Origin: Pantoea sp. 18069
GTDB taxonomy: Bacteria; Pseudomonadota; Gammaproteobacteria; Burkholderiales; Burkholderiaceae_C
DNA: 64,000 bases
Direction of reading: 5' to 3'
Assembly: GCF_902706035.1 (NCBI RefSeq)
Contig: NZ_CACSJA010000024.1
Coordinates: 1 to 64,000, forward strand
The notes beneath the pieces were generated by a model. It was not told the DNA's origin and searched no databases. It was given only the letters and a program-made list of their open reading frames with translations. The position numbers and the translations under genes are program-made. This document shows, in pieces, positions 1-7,778 of the stretch. Position 1 is the first letter of the stretch. Each line of letters starts with the position of its first letter.

Positions 1-386
1 TTTCGGGGCCTCCTTCGCAAGTGGTTGCTCAAAACTCCACTTTGGCACTTGATGCCGTCAGATGCGAGACCCTACTCTGCGAGTGCCGGCGCAGAAGAGG
101 GAGGTGTCCATACCATCTCGCTACGCGGCTACGCCGCTGCGCTCGAACAACTGCGGTGAGTCAGATGACGAAGTCGGTGTGTCCTTCGGCACACCGACCA
201 GCCCGGGCCCTGCGCGCGCCAGGCGCAGCCAGAAGGGGGGACAGCCTGCGAGTGCTATGACGAAGCTGACTGCGCAGATTCCCTTCTACCGCAGAGCGGG
301 CTGGTCAGGTTCTTCACTGACCGGCGTTACCCCCCCCCCCCAAGGGCGCGCTTTTTTGTCTTGGCGCGGCCCGGCGACAGAACGGG
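1..386. other. Intergenic region upstream of leu genes, no convincing gene
   Basis: Short open frames cross this stretch, but none has a ribosome binding site, a recognisable domain or a conserved-looking composition. It holds several hairpins: an 8-bp stem at 174-197 (TCGGTGTG/CACACCGA) and a 6-bp stem at 303-322 (GGTCAG/CTGACC). A run of 11 C residues lies at 330-340, about 46 bases before the leu -35 box. A GC block followed by six T residues at 344-356 could be the terminator of a gene outside the window. Confidence 0.5.
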
Positions 387-417
387 TTGACGGCTTGCCC
401 AAAAATTGTGCTAAAGT
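387..417 (+). promoter_or_regulatory. Predicted sigma-70 promoter of the leu leader and leuA
   Basis: TTGACG at 387-392 resembles a -35 box. A -10 box can be read as GCTAAA (410-415, 17-bp spacer, extended by TGTG) or TAAAGT (412-417, 19-bp spacer). Transcription would then start near 420-424, almost at the leader ATG at 425. Prediction from sequence only. Confidence 0.6.
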
Positions 418-424
418 GATCCTC

Positions 425-475
425 ATGCAAAACCTGTCGCTAGCGCTACTAACCATGTCCCACGGGCAGATCTAG
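425..475 (+). CDS. leuL: Leucine leader peptide (leu attenuator leader)
   Basis: A 16-residue peptide, MQNLSLALLTMSHGQI, sits between the predicted promoter and a terminator hairpin ahead of leuA. Four of residues 4-9 are Leu. Three of the four Leu codons are CTA (440, 446, 449), which is rare in the neighbouring genes, where CTG dominates. That is the pattern of a peptide whose translation senses charged tRNA-Leu. The Leu codon segment GCGCTACTA (443-451) is perfectly complementary to TAGTAGCGC (473-481), which overlaps the stop codon and gives a pause-type hairpin. ACGGGC (462-467) can pair with GCCCGT (504-509) in the terminator's left arm and so could act as an antiterminator. The predicted transcript start lies only a few bases before the ATG and no ribosome binding site is visible, so leaderless translation is possible. 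Confidence 0.75.
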   Translation: MQNLSLALLTMSHGQI

Positions 476-500
476 TAGCGCGCGCGCATTCCCCCTACTT

Positions 501-536
501 ACGGCCCGTAGCATCAGCGACGGGCCGTTTTGTTTT
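501..536 (+). terminator. Attenuator terminator of leuA
   Basis: The arms ACGGCCCGT (501-509) and ACGGGCCGT (520-528) form a perfect 9-bp stem with a 10-nt loop. It is followed by a T-rich tail (TTTTGTTTT, 528-536). Its position between the Leu-rich leader and leuA makes it the regulated terminator of a transcription attenuation system. Confidence 0.85.
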
Positions 537-584
537 GTGGAACGCTGGTGCACACCCCCTTTTCAATTTTCCGAAAGAGCCAAG

Positions 585-2255
585 ATGTTGCAAAATCCCG
601 CCAGCAAGTACCGTGCATTTCCCCCTGTCCGCCTCGTTGACCGCACCTGGCCCGACGCGGTGATCAGCCAGCCTCCGGTGTGGTGCAGCGTGGACCTGCG
701 GGACGGCAACCAGGCGCTGATCGAGCCCATGGACATCGCGCGCAAGATGCGCATGTTCGAGCAACTGGTCGAGATCGGCTTCAAGGAAATCGAAGTCGGC
801 TTTCCCTCGGCTTCCCAGGTCGAGTTCGAGTTCATGCGCAAGCTGATCGAGGAAAACCGCATTCCCGAAGATGTCACGGTGCAGGTGCTGACCCAGGCGC
901 GCGAGCCCCTGATCCGCCGCACGTTCGAGGCCTTGGTCGGCGTGCCGCGCGCCATCGTCCACCTCTACAACGCCACCGCGCCGGTGATGCGCCGCGTGGT
1001 GCTGAACATGAGCGAGGACGAGATCGTCGAACTCGCGCGCAGCAATGCCCAGCTGTTCAAGGACATCGCGGCCGACTACCCGGGCACGGACTGGACCTTC
1101 CAGTACTCGCCCGAAATGTATTCGGACACCGAGCTGGCCTTTTCCAAGCGCGTGATCGACGCCGTCACGGCCGTGTGGCAGCCCACGCCCGAGAAGAAGT
1201 GCATCATCAACCTGCCGACCACGGTCGAGCATTCGACGCCCAACCTGTTTGCCGACATGGTCGAGTGGACCCACCGCCACATTGAGCGGCGCGACGCCAT
1301 CGTGCTGTCGGTGCATCCGCACAATGACCGCGGCACGGGCACGGCCGCGGCCGAGCTCTCGCTGATGGCCGGCGCCGACCGCCTCGAAGGCTGTCTGTTC
1401 GGCAACGGCGAGCGCACCGGCAACCTCGACATCGTGAACGTCGCGCTCAACATGTACATCCAGGGCGTGCACCCGGGCCTGGACTTCTCGCAGATCGACA
1501 ACATCCGCGCGACGGTCGAGCACTGCAACCAGCTGCCCGTGCACCCGCGCCACCCCTATGTCGGCGACCTGGTCTACACCTCGTTCTCGGGCTCGCACCA
1601 GGACGCGATCAAGAAGGCCTTCGGCGCGCGCCAGGACGGCGACATCTGGGACATGCCTTATTTGCCCATCGACCCCAAGGACCTGGGCCGCAGCTATGAA
1701 GCCGTGATCCGCGTCAACAGCCAGTCGGGCAAGGGCGGCATCGCCTATCTGCTCGAAAGCGAGTACGGCCTGCAATTGCCGCGTCGCCTGCAGATCGAGT
1801 TCAGCCAGGCCGTGCAGCGCGAAATGGACGCCAGCGGCAAGGAATTGACGGCGCAGAATCTCTGGAGCCTGTTCCAGAACGAATACCGGCTCGATGCCGC
1901 GCGCCGCCCGCAGTACCGCTTGAGCGGTGAGAGTGGCACCGTCGCCATCAGCGGAGAGTTCCTGATCAACGGCGAAGTGCTTGCCTTGAGCGGCGAAGGC
2001 TCGGGCCCCATCGATGCGTTTGTCGGCGCGCTCAGCGAAGCCACGGGCCGCAGCATTCGCGTGCTCGACTATGCCGAGCACGCCGTGAGCGCGGGCGCCA
2101 ACGCCCAGGCCGCGGCCTATGTCGAGCTGCGCATCGACGACGCGCATGTGGTGTATGGCGTGGGCATGGACGCGAACATCGTCTCGGCGTCGATCAGCGC
2201 CATTGTCTCGGGCCTGGAGCGCGCTCCGGTCGCCGCGGTGGCCACCGCCGCCTGA
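585..2255 (+). CDS. leuA: 2-isopropylmalate synthase, type 2 (long form)
   Basis: This enzyme condenses acetyl-CoA with 2-oxoisovalerate, the first committed step of leucine synthesis. The 556-residue protein has the LeuA type-2 signature: LRDGNQALIEPM near the N-terminus, a metal-binding SVHPHNDRGTG segment in the TIM barrel, and a C-terminal regulatory domain ending in repeated GVGMDANIVSASI-type sequence. The ATG at 585 is chosen because an AAAGAG motif lies just upstream and the N-terminus (MLQNPASKYRAF) is typical of the family. A longer GTG start at 537 would overlap the terminator tail. The upstream leader and terminator imply control by leucine supply, probably with feedback inhibition through the C-terminal domain. 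A second, unrelated-length synthase gene follows 85 bp downstream. Confidence 0.95.
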   Translation: MLQNPASKYRAFPPVRLVDRTWPDAVISQPPVWCSVDLRDGNQALIEPMDIARKMRMFEQLVEIGFKEIEVGFPSASQVEFEFMRKLIEENRIPEDVTVQVLTQAREPLIRRTFEALVGVPRAIVHLYNATAPVMRRVVLNMSEDEIVELARSNAQLFKDIAADYPGTDWTFQYSPEMYSDTELAFSKRVIDAVTAVWQPTPEKKCIINLPTTVEHSTPNLFADMVEWTHRHIERRDAIVLSVHPHNDRGTGTAAAELSLMAGADRLEGCLFGNGERTGNLDIVNVALNMYIQGVHPGLDFSQIDNIRATVEHCNQLPVHPRHPYVGDLVYTSFSGSHQDAIKKAFGARQDGDIWDMPYLPIDPKDLGRSYEAVIRVNSQSGKGGIAYLLESEYGLQLPRRLQIEFSQAVQREMDASGKELTAQNLWSLFQNEYRLDAARRPQYRLSGESGTVAISGEFLINGEVLALSGEGSGPIDAFVGALSEATGRSIRVLDYAEHAVSAGANAQAAAYVELRIDDAHVVYGVGMDANIVSASISAIVSGLERAPVAAVATAA

Positions 2256-2340
2256 GCCAGGCAGGCCTGGTAACCCCGGGCCGGTGTCGGAAGTTGTGAG
2301 AGTAAAGTGTCGGCAGATGCCTCTTTTTGGAGCCGTGGAT

Positions 2341-3879
2341 ATGACAGACCAACTCATTATTTTCGACACCACCTTGCGCGACGGCGAGCAGTCGCCGGGC
2401 GCCTCCATGACGCGCGACGAGAAGCTGCGCATCGCGCGCCAGCTCGAGCGGCTCAAGGTGGATGTGATCGAGGCCGGCTTTGCCGCAAGCTCCCAGGGCG
2501 ACTTCGAGGCCGTGCAGGCGATTGCGCGCACCATCAAGGACTCGACCATCTGCTCGCTGGCGCGCGCCAACGACCGCGACATCGCGCGTTCGGCCGAAGC
2601 GCTCCAGGACGCGCAGCGCGGGCGCATCCACACTTTCATCGCCACCAGCGCGCTGCACATGGAGAAGAAGCTGCGCATGACGCCCGAACAGGTGCTCGAG
2701 CAGGCGCGCCAGTCGGTGCGCTTCGCGCGCAATCTTGTCGGTGACATCGAATTCAGCCCCGAAGACGGCTACCGCAGCGATCCCGACTTCCTGTGCCGCG
2801 TGATCGAAGCCGTCATCGCCGAAGGCGCGACCACGATCAACGTGCCCGATACCGTGGGCTATGCGATTCCCGAACTCTATGGCGAGTTCATCCGCAGCCT
2901 GCGCGAGCGCGTTCCGAACAGCGACCAGGCGATCTGGTCGGTGCATTGCCACAACGACCTGGGCATGGCCGTGGCCAACTCGCTGGCGGGCGTGAAGATC
3001 GGCGGTGCGCGCCAGGTCGAATGCACCATCAACGGCCTGGGCGAGCGCGCGGGCAACTGCTCGCTCGAGGAAGTGGTCATGGCCGTCAAGACGCGGCGCG
3101 ACTACTTTGGCCTGGACGTGAACATCGCCACCGAGCACATTCTCGCGGCCAGCCGCATGGTCAGCCAGACCACGGGTTTCGTCGTCCAGCCCAACAAGGC
3201 CGTGGTCGGCGCGAATGCGTTTGCCCATGCCTCGGGCATCCACCAGGACGGCGTGCTCAAGGCGCGCGACACCTACGAAATCATGCGCGCCGAAGATGTG
3301 GGCTGGTCGGCCAACAAGATCGTGCTGGGCAAGCTCAGCGGCCGCAATGCGTTCCGCCAGCGGCTGCAGGATCTGGGGGTGGACCTCGACAGCGAAGCCG
3401 CGGTCAACGAGGCATTTTCGCGCTTCAAGGAACTTGCCGACCGCAAGAGCGAGATCTTCGACGAGGACATCCTGGCCCTGGTCAGCGAGCAGGGCGCGCT
3501 GGGCCACCATGACCCGTTCGTGTTTGTCTCGCTGGCCCAGCACAGCGAGACCGGCGAGCGTCCGCATGCGCGCGTGGTCTTCAGCCGCGATGGCGTGGAG
3601 ATCAAGGCCGAGTCGGATGGCAACGGGCCCGTAGATGCGTCCTTCAAGGCGATAGAGTCGCAGGTGCAAAGCGGCGCCGACATGGTGCTGTATTCGGTCA
3701 ACGCCATCAGCGACTCCACCGAGAGCCAGGGCGAAGTCACGGTGCGCCTGCAACGCAGCGGGCGCGTGGTCAATGGAGTGGGCGCTGACCCCGATATCGT
3801 GGTCGCGTCGGCCAAGGCCTACCTCAGTGCCTTGAATAAATTGCACAGCAGCAGCGAAATGGTGGTAGCGCAAGGCTGA
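2341..3879 (+). CDS. 2-isopropylmalate synthase, type 1 (second copy)
   Basis: A 512-residue protein matching the E. coli-type LeuA along its whole length: FDTTLRDGEQSPGASM at residues 8-23, VHCHNDLGMAVANSLAG in the barrel, then the INGLGERAGNCSLEEV, HASGIHQDGV and NGNGPVDA-type segments and a C-terminal regulatory domain. The start at 2341 has GGAG about 12 bases upstream (TTTTTGGAGCCGTGGAT). It lies 85 bp after the type-2 gene with no terminator between, so it may share the attenuated transcript; a TAAAGT box at about 2301 could also drive it. The same reaction as the neighbour is the most likely role. Citramalate or homocitrate synthase is less likely, because the match to type-1 LeuA is full length. 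Confidence 0.9.
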   Translation: MTDQLIIFDTTLRDGEQSPGASMTRDEKLRIARQLERLKVDVIEAGFAASSQGDFEAVQAIARTIKDSTICSLARANDRDIARSAEALQDAQRGRIHTFIATSALHMEKKLRMTPEQVLEQARQSVRFARNLVGDIEFSPEDGYRSDPDFLCRVIEAVIAEGATTINVPDTVGYAIPELYGEFIRSLRERVPNSDQAIWSVHCHNDLGMAVANSLAGVKIGGARQVECTINGLGERAGNCSLEEVVMAVKTRRDYFGLDVNIATEHILAASRMVSQTTGFVVQPNKAVVGANAFAHASGIHQDGVLKARDTYEIMRAEDVGWSANKIVLGKLSGRNAFRQRLQDLGVDLDSEAAVNEAFSRFKELADRKSEIFDEDILALVSEQGALGHHDPFVFVSLAQHSETGERPHARVVFSRDGVEIKAESDGNGPVDASFKAIESQVQSGADMVLYSVNAISDSTESQGEVTVRLQRSGRVVNGVGADPDIVVASAKAYLSALNKLHSSSEMVVAQG

Positions 3880-3995
3880 CGGTCGGAACTATAATCTCAC
3901 TCACATTCTCAAAAAGGTCGTGCAACTTGTTGTTTTGTGCGGCTTTTTTGATTCGGCTTCACTGTTTTTCTATTTTTGCTGCTTGGAGCATTTGA

Positions 3996-5099
3996 ATGCA
4001 CCACCGTCACCGCACCGTGATTGCCCGCCTCTTTCAGGTCTCGGCCGCCTTTGCACTGAGCGGAGCGCTGGCCTTTTCCGGGGCTTCGGCGCAGCAGAAG
4101 AAAGTGGCGAAAAAGCAGCAGGCCAGCAGCGCGAGCAAGCCTGCGCGTGCCAGCAAGGCCGTCAACACCTCCAAGGCCAAGGCCGCGCCGCGCAAGCAGG
4201 TGGCTGGGGGCAAGGCCGGCCGCGCTGTCGCGAGCAGCGCCCGCGCCCCGGTGCGGGCCGTCGCTTACGCCCCTGCGCGCCAGTCGTTTGGCCAGCTCGC
4301 CGGCCTGCATGACGTTACCGACCCGCTCGACCTGAAGTCCAGCGTGGCCCTGGTGGTGGACCAGGAAACGCACGAAGTGCTGCTGAGCAAGAACGACCAT
4401 GCGGTGCTGCCCATCGCTTCGCTGACCAAGCTCATGACCGGGCTGATCATCTCGCAGGCCCGACTGCCCATGGACGAAGTCCTGACCATCACCCAGGACG
4501 ACGTGGACACCGAAAAAGGCAGCAGCTCGCGCCTGCGCGTGGGCGCGACGCTCACGCGTGGCGAAATGCTGCACCTGGCGCTGATGTCGAGCGAGAACCG
4601 CGCCGCCCATGCGCTGGGCCGGACCTACCCCGGCGGCCTCGCGGCGTTCGTGATGCAGATGAACGTCAAGGCCAAGCTGCTGGGCATGACCGACACCAAG
4701 TACGTCGAGCCCACGGGCCTGTCGAGCCGCAACCAGTCGAGCGCGCGTGACCTCGCGGTGCTGGTCAACGTGGCCCATGGCGACCCGCTGGTGCGCGAGC
4801 TCAGCACTTCGCCCGGCTACGAAGTGGCCCAGGGCCCGCGCACGCTGCAATACAACAATACCAACCGCCTGGTGAAGAGTCCCGCCTGGGAAATCGGTCT
4901 GCAAAAGACCGGCTATATCTCCGAAGCGGGTCAATGCCTGGTGATGCAGGCCGAAGTCGCGGGCCGCAAGCTGATCATGGTGTTCCTCGATTCGGCCGGC
5001 AAGTTCAGCCGCCTGGCCGACGCCGAGCGCGTGCGCCACTGGGTCGAGAACCAATCGGGCGCGACAGCCATCCTGGCCAGCCACAAGATTAAAGGCTAG
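3996..5099 (+). CDS. pbpG: Periplasmic D-alanyl-D-alanine endopeptidase (PBP7-like, S11)
   Basis: A 367-residue penicillin-binding protein that cuts peptidoglycan peptide cross-links. A signal peptide (about residues 1-32) is followed by a Lys/Ala/Ser-rich linker (33-95) and the S11 peptidase domain. All three active-site motifs are present: SLTK at 142-145 (catalytic Ser), SEN at 199-201, and KTG at 304-306. There is no C-terminal membrane anchor, as in PBP7. A perfect TATAAT lies at 3890-3895, but no good -35 box is visible. The next gene converges on it. Confidence 0.92.
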   Translation: MHHRHRTVIARLFQVSAAFALSGALAFSGASAQQKKVAKKQQASSASKPARASKAVNTSKAKAAPRKQVAGGKAGRAVASSARAPVRAVAYAPARQSFGQLAGLHDVTDPLDLKSSVALVVDQETHEVLLSKNDHAVLPIASLTKLMTGLIISQARLPMDEVLTITQDDVDTEKGSSSRLRVGATLTRGEMLHLALMSSENRAAHALGRTYPGGLAAFVMQMNVKAKLLGMTDTKYVEPTGLSSRNQSSARDLAVLVNVAHGDPLVRELSTSPGYEVAQGPRTLQYNNTNRLVKSPAWEIGLQKTGYISEAGQCLVMQAEVAGRKLIMVFLDSAGKFSRLADAERVRHWVENQSGATAILASHKIKG

Positions 5100-5100
5100 C

Positions 5101-5150
5101 ACCCCCTGCGCGGGCCGCCCTGAGCGCCTTCGCGGCATGGGCCGCCCTTG
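5101..5150. repeat. GC-rich hairpin repeat after pbpG
   Basis: Directly after the pbpG stop lies an ACCCCCTG...GGGCCGCC block. It includes a 19-base string at 5129-5147 (TTCGCGGCATGGGCCGCCC) that recurs exactly at 38198-38216, again just after a stop codon (egtD). It can fold on itself and probably serves as a 3' RNA end or transcription barrier. Confidence 0.6.
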
Positions 5151-5181
5151 GCTTGTGCCCCCACGCTGGGCCGCGCCAGTT

Positions 5182-6000
5182 TCAGCCTGCTGTGCTGCTC
5201 GCGGGCATGCCGTCGACGGAACGCCAGCCCGCAAACCCCAGCGACATCGAGATTTCCGCGGCCGTGGACTGCAGACGGGGCAGCCAGCCGTCGTCTATGC
5301 GATCGGCGGGTGCCGAGATCGACAGTCCCGCGACCAGCTTGCCCTGGTCGTCATAAATGCCTGCGGCAATGCAGCGCACTCCGAGTTCGAGTTCTTCGTT
5401 GTCGCGCGCAATGCCGTATTGGCGCGCCTTGGCGAGTTCGTGCTCGAGCATGCCCAGCTGGGTGATGGAGTTGTGCGTATTGCCCGCGAGACCGGTGCGC
5501 GTGGCGTAGGCGCGCACGCGCTGCGGGTCGTCGGCGGCGAGGAACAGCTTGCCCGTGGAGGTCAGGTGCAGCGGTGCATGGCCGCCAATGGCGCGCACCA
5601 CCTGCATGCCCGAGCGCTCGCTGTAGGTGCGCTCCACATAGACGATTTCATCGCCCTGGCGCACGCTCAGGTTCACGGGCTGCTGGATCTGCTTGTGCAG
5701 CAGGCGCATGGGCACCATCGCCGCTTCACGCACGTTCAGGCGCGCCTTGACCAGGTTGCCGAGTTCGAGCAGCCGCATGCCCAGGCGGTAGCTGCCCGAC
5801 TCGGGGCGGTCGACGTAGCGGCCTATGGTCAGGTCGTTGAGGATGCGGTGGGCCGTGGACGGGTGCAGGCCGGTTTTCTCGCTGATTTCCTTGAGCGACA
5901 CGGCTTCCTCGCGCGAGGCCAGCACGTCGATGAGGGTGAACATGCGTTCGAGAACTTGTACGCTGGGTGCAACGGGAGTGCCGGGATCGGTTATTTTCAT
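5182..6000 (-). CDS. IclR-family transcriptional regulator
   Basis: A 272-residue IclR-type regulator: an N-terminal winged helix-turn-helix (VQVLERMFTLIDVLA, then SLKEISEKTGLHPSTAHRIL) followed by the effector-binding IclR domain (HLTSTGKLFLA ... GVRCIAAGIYDDQGKLVAGLSIS). The ATG at 6000 is preferred over an upstream in-frame ATG at 6021 because homologues usually begin shortly before the helix; neither has a strong ribosome binding site. It lies 74 bp downstream of bpt on the same strand and converges with pbpG, so its target and effector cannot be told from context. Confidence 0.88.
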   Translation of the reverse strand: MKITDPGTPVAPSVQVLERMFTLIDVLASREEAVSLKEISEKTGLHPSTAHRILNDLTIGRYVDRPESGSYRLGMRLLELGNLVKARLNVREAAMVPMRLLHKQIQQPVNLSVRQGDEIVYVERTYSERSGMQVVRAIGGHAPLHLTSTGKLFLAADDPQRVRAYATRTGLAGNTHNSITQLGMLEHELAKARQYGIARDNEELELGVRCIAAGIYDDQGKLVAGLSISAPADRIDDGWLPRLQSTAAEISMSLGFAGWRSVDGMPASSTAG

Positions 6001-6074
6001 AATGCGGAAGCGGGGCGGCAATGCGGCGATTCTAGCGCCTGCCCGCAGGCCTGCGCGCGATGGTCGATGCGCGC

Positions 6075-6848
6075 CTACAAAACCGGTTCGTCGCGCGCGG
6101 CGCGCGGCGCCCGGTCGATACGCTCCCAGACGTCCTGGTGGCGTACTTCATGCGGCAGAAAACGCGATTTGTAATCCATCTTCGTGCTGCCTTCGATCCA
6201 GTAGCCGAGGTAGACGTAAGGCAGGCCCATGGTGCGCGCCTGGTCTATCTGCCACAGCACATTGAACGTGCCGTAGCTCACATGCGGCTCGGGCTCGTAG
6301 AAGGTGTAGACCGCCGACAGGCCGTCTTCGAGCACGTCCAGAATGGACACCATCTTCAGCGTGCCCGGCGCATCGCCGGTCGCGGGCGCGCGAAATTCCA
6401 CCAGCCGGGAATTGACGCGGCTTTGCAGCAGGAACTGGGTGTACTGGTCGATGCGGTCTTCGTCCATGCCGCCGCCGCTGTGGCGCTGGCGCTGGTAGCG
6501 CAGGTAGAGCTGGTAGTGTTCGTCGCTGAAGCTCAGGCGGCAGATCGAGACCTGCAGGTCCTGGTGGCGGGCCATGGCCCGGCGCTGGCTGCGGTCGGGG
6601 CGAAAGGCGCTTGTGAGCACGCGCAGCGGAACGCAGGCGCGGCAGCCGTCGCAGTAGGGCCGGTAGGTGAACATGCCGCTGCGCCGAAAACCCATGGTGA
6701 CCAGCTCGGAGTAGGTCGCGTTCTGGATCAGATGGCTGGGCGTGGCCACCTGCGAGCGCGCCATCCTCCCCGCAATGTAGCTGCAGGGATAAGCGGCAGT
6801 CGCGTAGAACTGCAGTGCCTGAAGAGGGAGGTCGTTGAGTTGCGTCAT
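6075..6848 (-). CDS. bpt: Aspartate/glutamate leucyltransferase (Bpt; Ate1-type)
   Basis: A 257-residue aminoacyl-tRNA protein transferase. Bacterial Bpt moves Leu from Leu-tRNA onto proteins with N-terminal Asp or Glu and so creates an N-degron for ClpS/ClpAP. The N-terminal Cys motif YCDGCRACVPLR and the C-terminal segment LGYWIEGSTKMDYKSRF are hallmarks of the Ate1/Bpt fold. Its ATG overlaps the aat stop codon by 4 bases (ATGA), so the two are translationally coupled. A longer in-frame reading upstream only covers aat in another frame and was rejected. Confidence 0.94.
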   Translation of the reverse strand: MTQLNDLPLQALQFYATAAYPCSYIAGRMARSQVATPSHLIQNATYSELVTMGFRRSGMFTYRPYCDGCRACVPLRVLTSAFRPDRSQRRAMARHQDLQVSICRLSFSDEHYQLYLRYQRQRHSGGGMDEDRIDQYTQFLLQSRVNSRLVEFRAPATGDAPGTLKMVSILDVLEDGLSAVYTFYEPEPHVSYGTFNVLWQIDQARTMGLPYVYLGYWIEGSTKMDYKSRFLPHEVRHQDVWERIDRAPRAARDEPVL

Positions 6849-7585
6849 GCGGGGCTCAGCCAGTCCCAGTATACGGCGTCGAAGTGCCAATCCATGCGCG
6901 GCTTGCGGCGCTGGCGCTCGACTTCGGCCAGAAACTCCCGGCGCGGCATGGTCTGCGCGCCCAGCGAAGCCAGATGGGGCGTGGCCTGCTGGCAGTCGAT
7001 CTGCGCGGCGCCATGCCGGCGGCACAGCGCGACCAGTGCGGCCAGCGCGATTTTCGAGGCGTCGCTCGCATGCGCGAACATCGACTCGCCGAACACCGCC
7101 TGCCCCAGCGCCACGCAGTACAGGCCGCCGACGAGCCGGCCGTCGACCCAGGTTTCCACGCTGTGCGCATCGCCTTGCCGGTGCAGCTCGCAATAGGCCT
7201 CGACGATGCTCTCGACGATCCAGGTGCCGTCCTGGCCGTCGCGCGGCGTCTGGGCGCAGTGGCGGATCACGGTCTCGAACGCGCTGTCGATGCGGATTTC
7301 GCAGCCGGGCGTGGCGCGAAAGCGCTGCAGCGTCTTGCGCAGCGAGCGGTGCACCCGGAAAGCGTCGGTCTGCAGCACCATGCGCGGGTCGGGCGACCAC
7401 CAGAGAATCGGCTGGCCCGCGCTGAACCACGGAAAGATTCCCTGGCTGTAGGCGCTGCGCAGATGCTGGGCATCGAGCTGGCCGCCCGCGGCGAGCAGGC
7501 CGGGAATGGGATCGCTGTCGCCCCAGGTCTGTTCAATGCCGGGAAACGGGTCGTGCGGCGCTAGCCAGGCGAGGGATTTGGACAT
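6845..7585 (-). CDS. aat: Leucyl/phenylalanyl-tRNA--protein transferase
   Basis: A 246-residue L/F-transferase that adds Leu or Phe to proteins with N-terminal Lys or Arg. The diagnostic AYSQGIFPWF...ILWWSPDPRMVL block lies near the N-terminus, followed by the CoA-N-acyltransferase-like core (GGLYCVALGQAVFGESMF, LASLGA). The start at 7585 (MSKSLAWLAP) fits the family; a longer frame to 7660 adds 25 residues with no homology. With bpt it forms a two-gene N-end-rule operon. A divergent promoter region separates it from the next gene. Confidence 0.95.
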   Translation of the reverse strand: MSKSLAWLAPHDPFPGIEQTWGDSDPIPGLLAAGGQLDAQHLRSAYSQGIFPWFSAGQPILWWSPDPRMVLQTDAFRVHRSLRKTLQRFRATPGCEIRIDSAFETVIRHCAQTPRDGQDGTWIVESIVEAYCELHRQGDAHSVETWVDGRLVGGLYCVALGQAVFGESMFAHASDASKIALAALVALCRRHGAAQIDCQQATPHLASLGAQTMPRREFLAEVERQRRKPRMDWHFDAVYWDWLSPA

Positions 7586-7683
7586 GGGGGCGTTCCAGGG
7601 GGCGGTTGAATTCTCGCAGGCGCAGGGCAGAAGGTTCGGATGTGCGGAGTAGGAGGGCATCCTACAGGCGATGGTGTCTTGTG

Positions 7684-7715
7684 TTGACAGTGGCCATGCC
7701 GGTCAGCGCTTAATT
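7684..7715 (+). promoter_or_regulatory. Predicted promoter of the small coiled-coil protein gene
   Basis: A perfect -35 box TTGACA (7684-7689) is followed by AT-rich CTTAATTT at 7709-7716, giving an imperfect -10 with a long spacer of about 19 bp. It lies in the divergent gap between aat and the gene at 7779. Confidence 0.4.
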
Positions 7716-7778
7716 TACGTCTATCGGCAAGCGTTGCAAATGCCTGTGTTGCGCAGAAGCCGTGAAGGAGGAGTCGAC

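Noticed and set aside
62..475. 137-codon frame upstream of leuA as a full gene
   Set aside because: It has no ribosome binding site or domain and crosses the predicted promoter; only the last 16 codons, the leader peptide, are supported.
2257..2270. CCAGGC-AG-GCCTGG as a terminator between the two leuA genes
   Set aside because: The loop would be too small and no T tract follows.
495..2747. 750-codon minus-strand frame opposite leuA
   Set aside because: Antisense to a clear leuA, with His/Arg/Asp-rich composition and no motif.
4080..4275. Foreign low-complexity insertion in pbpG
   Set aside because: Lys/Ala/Ser-rich linkers between the signal peptide and the S11 domain are common in this family in Burkholderiales, and the base composition matches the surroundings.
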